Positions 62,270 through 64,000 of a stretch of 64,000 nucleotides of DNA are shown one piece after another (the stretch's first letter is position 1; the number at the start of each line of letters is the position of its first letter). Made by a program: the position numbers and the translations under genes. Source of the DNA: Streptococcus oricebi (GTDB taxonomy: Bacteria > Bacillota > Bacilli > Lactobacillales > Streptococcaceae); the NCBI RefSeq assembly GCF_017883985.1, contig NZ_PRDG01000003.1:286223-350222 (forward strand). Direction: 5' to 3'. The notes below the pieces were generated by a model. That model worked only from the letters and a program-made list of their open reading frames with translations, had not been told where the DNA came from and ran no database searches.

Positions 62270-63628
62270 ATGAAAGTTGTTAAATTCGGCGGAAGTTCCT
62301 TGGCGTCTGCCAGCCAATTAGAAAAAGTATTAAAAATTGTCCAAGACGATCCTGAAAGACGTTTTGTAGTTGTCTCAGCTCCAGGCAAGAGAGACGCCGA
62401 AGATACCAAGGTTACCGACTTACTGATTCGCTACTACCGCAAGTACACAGAGGACAAGGATGTCAGCAATGCCCAAAAGCGCATCATCAATCGTTATGCT
62501 TCCATGGTTGAGGAGCTAAAGCTCAAACCAACTGTCCTTGATAAAATCAAGCAAAGCATCCTGGATTTGGCCAAACTCCCCATTGACAATAACCCCTTCC
62601 TCTACGATAGCTTTCTCGCAGCTGGAGAAGACAACAATGCCAAACTAATCGCAGCCTACTTTAACCAAAATGGCCTCGAGGCCCGCTATGTCCATCCCAA
62701 AGAAGCCGGCCTGATTGTCTCTGATGAACCAGGGAATGCTCGCATTCTTCCCTCCAGTTACGATAAGATTGAAGAACTAAATGAAACAGACGAGGTCTTA
62801 GTTATTCCAGGTTTCTTTGGAGTCACACAAGAAAACCAAATCTGTACCTTTTCTCGGGGTGGCTCCGACATCACCGGCTCAATTATTGCTGCCGGCGTCA
62901 AGGCAGACCTCTACGAGAATTTCACCGATGTAGACGGTATCTTTGCAGCCCACCCAGGAATTATCAAAAATCCTCGCTCCATTCCAGAATTAACCTACCG
63001 GGAAATGCGGGAATTGGCCTATGCTGGCTTTTCAGTACTTCACGATGAAGCTCTGATTCCAGCCTACCGAGGTAAGATTCCCCTGGTTATTAAAAACACC
63101 AACAATCCCCAGCATCCTGGAACAAAAATTGTTTTAGAGCACAGCCAAAAGGAAATTCCCGTCGTAGGTATTGCCGGTGACTCCAATTTTGTCAGCATCA
63201 ACATGTCCAAGTACCTGATGAATAGAGAGGTTGGGTTTGGACGTAAGGTCCTCCAGATTCTCGAAGATTTAAACATCCGCTGGGAGCACATGCCAACAGG
63301 AATTGACGACCTTTCCATCATCCTACGCAAGCGTGAACTAACTCCGATTAAAGAAGAGGAAATCCTCCGTCAACTCAGACAAAAAATCCAGGTAGACCAT
63401 GCTGAAATCGAGCATGACCTTTCCATCATCATGATTGTCGGAGAAAAAATGAAGAGCCACATCGGTCTTACAGCGACCGCCACCAAGGCCCTATCAGACA
63501 ATCATATCAATATCCAGATGATGTCCCAGGGTTCTAGTGAAGTTTCCATCATGTTTGTTATCAATTCAGAACAAGAAAAAGCCGCTATTAAGGCGCTCTA
63601 CAAGGCCTTTTTCCAAGAAGAAGCCTAA
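62270..63628 (+). CDS. lysC: Aspartate kinase
   Basis: 452 residues; phosphorylates aspartate at the start of lysine, threonine and methionine synthesis. The kinase motif VKFGGSSLAS opens the protein, with FSRGGSDITGS and VDGIFAAHPG following. Two ACT domains lie at about 305-450 (FVSINMSKYLMN, LSIIMIVGEKM, INIQMMSQGSSEVS). AGGAG precedes the ATG. It is a single gene, divergent from fabM, with a perfect terminator. Confidence 0.95.
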   Translation: MKVVKFGGSSLASASQLEKVLKIVQDDPERRFVVVSAPGKRDAEDTKVTDLLIRYYRKYTEDKDVSNAQKRIINRYASMVEELKLKPTVLDKIKQSILDLAKLPIDNNPFLYDSFLAAGEDNNAKLIAAYFNQNGLEARYVHPKEAGLIVSDEPGNARILPSSYDKIEELNETDEVLVIPGFFGVTQENQICTFSRGGSDITGSIIAAGVKADLYENFTDVDGIFAAHPGIIKNPRSIPELTYREMRELAYAGFSVLHDEALIPAYRGKIPLVIKNTNNPQHPGTKIVLEHSQKEIPVVGIAGDSNFVSINMSKYLMNREVGFGRKVLQILEDLNIRWEHMPTGIDDLSIILRKRELTPIKEEEILRQLRQKIQVDHAEIEHDLSIIMIVGEKMKSHIGLTATATKALSDNHINIQMMSQGSSEVSIMFVINSEQEKAAIKALYKAFFQEEA

Positions 63629-63648
63629 AAGATATTCGCAGCAGACAC

Positions 63649-63688
63649 AGACCAGCCTATTGGAGGTAAATTTCCAATAGGCTGGTCT
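63649..63688 (+). terminator. Aspartate kinase terminator
   Basis: AGACCAGCCTATTGGA pairs perfectly with TCCAATAGGCTGGTCT, then TTTATTG. Nothing is seen in 63689-63810. Confidence 0.9.
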
Positions 63689-63810
63689 TTTATTGCCTAG
63701 AACCTAAGAGGCTATCTTCAGTTAAGCTTAGTAAATTATAAGTAGCAATCTAGGACTAGTCTATTTGCCTGCCATCTTAGAAAGCTAGATGGACTAAAAT
63801 CAGAAAAAAG

Positions 63811-63839
63811 AAAAAAGGATTGAAAAACCAATCCTTTTT
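63811..63839 (-). terminator. Terminator of the rRNA-tRNA operon
   Basis: AAAAAGGATTG / CAATCCTTTTTT stem on the minus strand, followed by a T-rich tract, 5 nt after the tRNA. Confidence 0.85.
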
Positions 63840-63844
63840 AGAAA

Positions 63845-63918
63845 CTCCGCAAGTAGGACTCGAACCTACGACATCATGATTAACAGTCATGCGCTACTAC
63901 CAACTGAGCTATTGCGGA
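63845..63918 (-). tRNA. tRNA-Asn (GTT)
   Basis: 74 nt on the minus strand. Acceptor TCCGCAA pairs with TTGCGGA, discriminator G; the D arm GCTCAGTTGGTAGTAGC, anticodon loop CTGTTAAT (GTT) and T arm GTAGGTTCGAGTCCTAC are all visible. CCA is not encoded. It directly follows the 5S gene. Confidence 0.97.
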
Positions 63919-63923
63919 TTCTA

Positions 63924-64000
63924 GCTAAGCGACTACCATATCTCACAGGGGGCAACCCCCAACTACTTCCGGCGTTCTAGGGCTTAACTGCTGTGTTCGG
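63924..64000 (-). rRNA. rrf: 5S ribosomal RNA, 3' part
   Basis: Minus strand sequence CCGAACACAGCAGTTAAGCC to the 3' end GTCGCTTAGC is the conserved streptococcal 5S rRNA. The 5' part and presumably 23S and 16S lie beyond the window. Confidence 0.95.

Overview
The window looks like the chromosome of a streptococcus. The evidence is the FASII cluster fabM-fabT-fabH-acpP / fabK-fabD-fabG-fabF-accB-fabZ-accC-accD-accA, the sul-type folate operon with a fused folB-folK, a short competence SSB with a TACGAATA box, a com pilus operon followed by a YtxK-like methyltransferase and ackA, CIRCE-controlled groESL, BusR with a two-gene betaine transporter, and PTS-centred sugar uptake. The species cannot be fixed from the sequence alone. 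Almost everything is chromosomal housekeeping or sugar and osmotic physiology. I see no prophage, intact IS, integrase or CRISPR array.

Layout. 1-2095: 5' part of rpoB (minus), with a structured leader. 2626-4974: pbp1b, divergent from tyrS and rlmA(II) (plus). 7428-9613: a 6-phospho-beta-glucosidase and an SGNH hydrolase (minus). 9815-14603: osmotic module busR, a minus-strand 35-residue microprotein behind an AdcR-like box, a BusR-type operator, a roughly 800-nt repeat-filled leader, then busAA-busAB. 14853-16943: transglutaminase-like lipoprotein. 17212-21784: beta-glucoside utilisation (second GH1, AraC regulator, bglP PTS with antiterminator leader and cre). 22154-24081: groESL. 24328-32002 (minus): two membrane-anchored solute-binding proteins, a DesK/NarL-type two-component system and a mannose-family PTS.

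32381-34104 (minus): ssbB behind a cin box, ytpR, a thioredoxin-like gene and a DUF4651-like gene. 34217-37670 (plus): response regulator, ABC ATPase, permease and histidine kinase. 37767-38533: a decayed methyltransferase. 38863-39930: pepA. 39959-43648 (minus): folP-folC-folE-folBK. 44180-49993 (minus): comGA-GG, methyltransferase and ackA. 50047-50985: TDT-type transporter. 51171-62011 (minus): the complete fatty-acid synthesis region with three FabT boxes. 62270-63628: aspartate kinase. 63845-64000 (minus): tRNA-Asn and the 3' part of 5S rRNA, the end of an rRNA operon.

How the parts work together. Catabolite control is written as cre sites at bglP, the mannose-type PTS and ackA. Lipid synthesis carries FabT palindromes at fabM, fabT and fabK. 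Competence genes carry cin boxes. The betaine transporter carries a bipartite BusR operator. The two most unusual items are (a) a family of 5'-UTR elements with 26- and 41-nt arms identical between the rpoB and busAA leaders, whose central GGGC/GCCC arm bases swap in a compensatory way between copies, and (b) the sensory operon in which neither binding protein has a lipobox or a partner ABC permease, so both look like sensors feeding the kinase rather than transport subunits.
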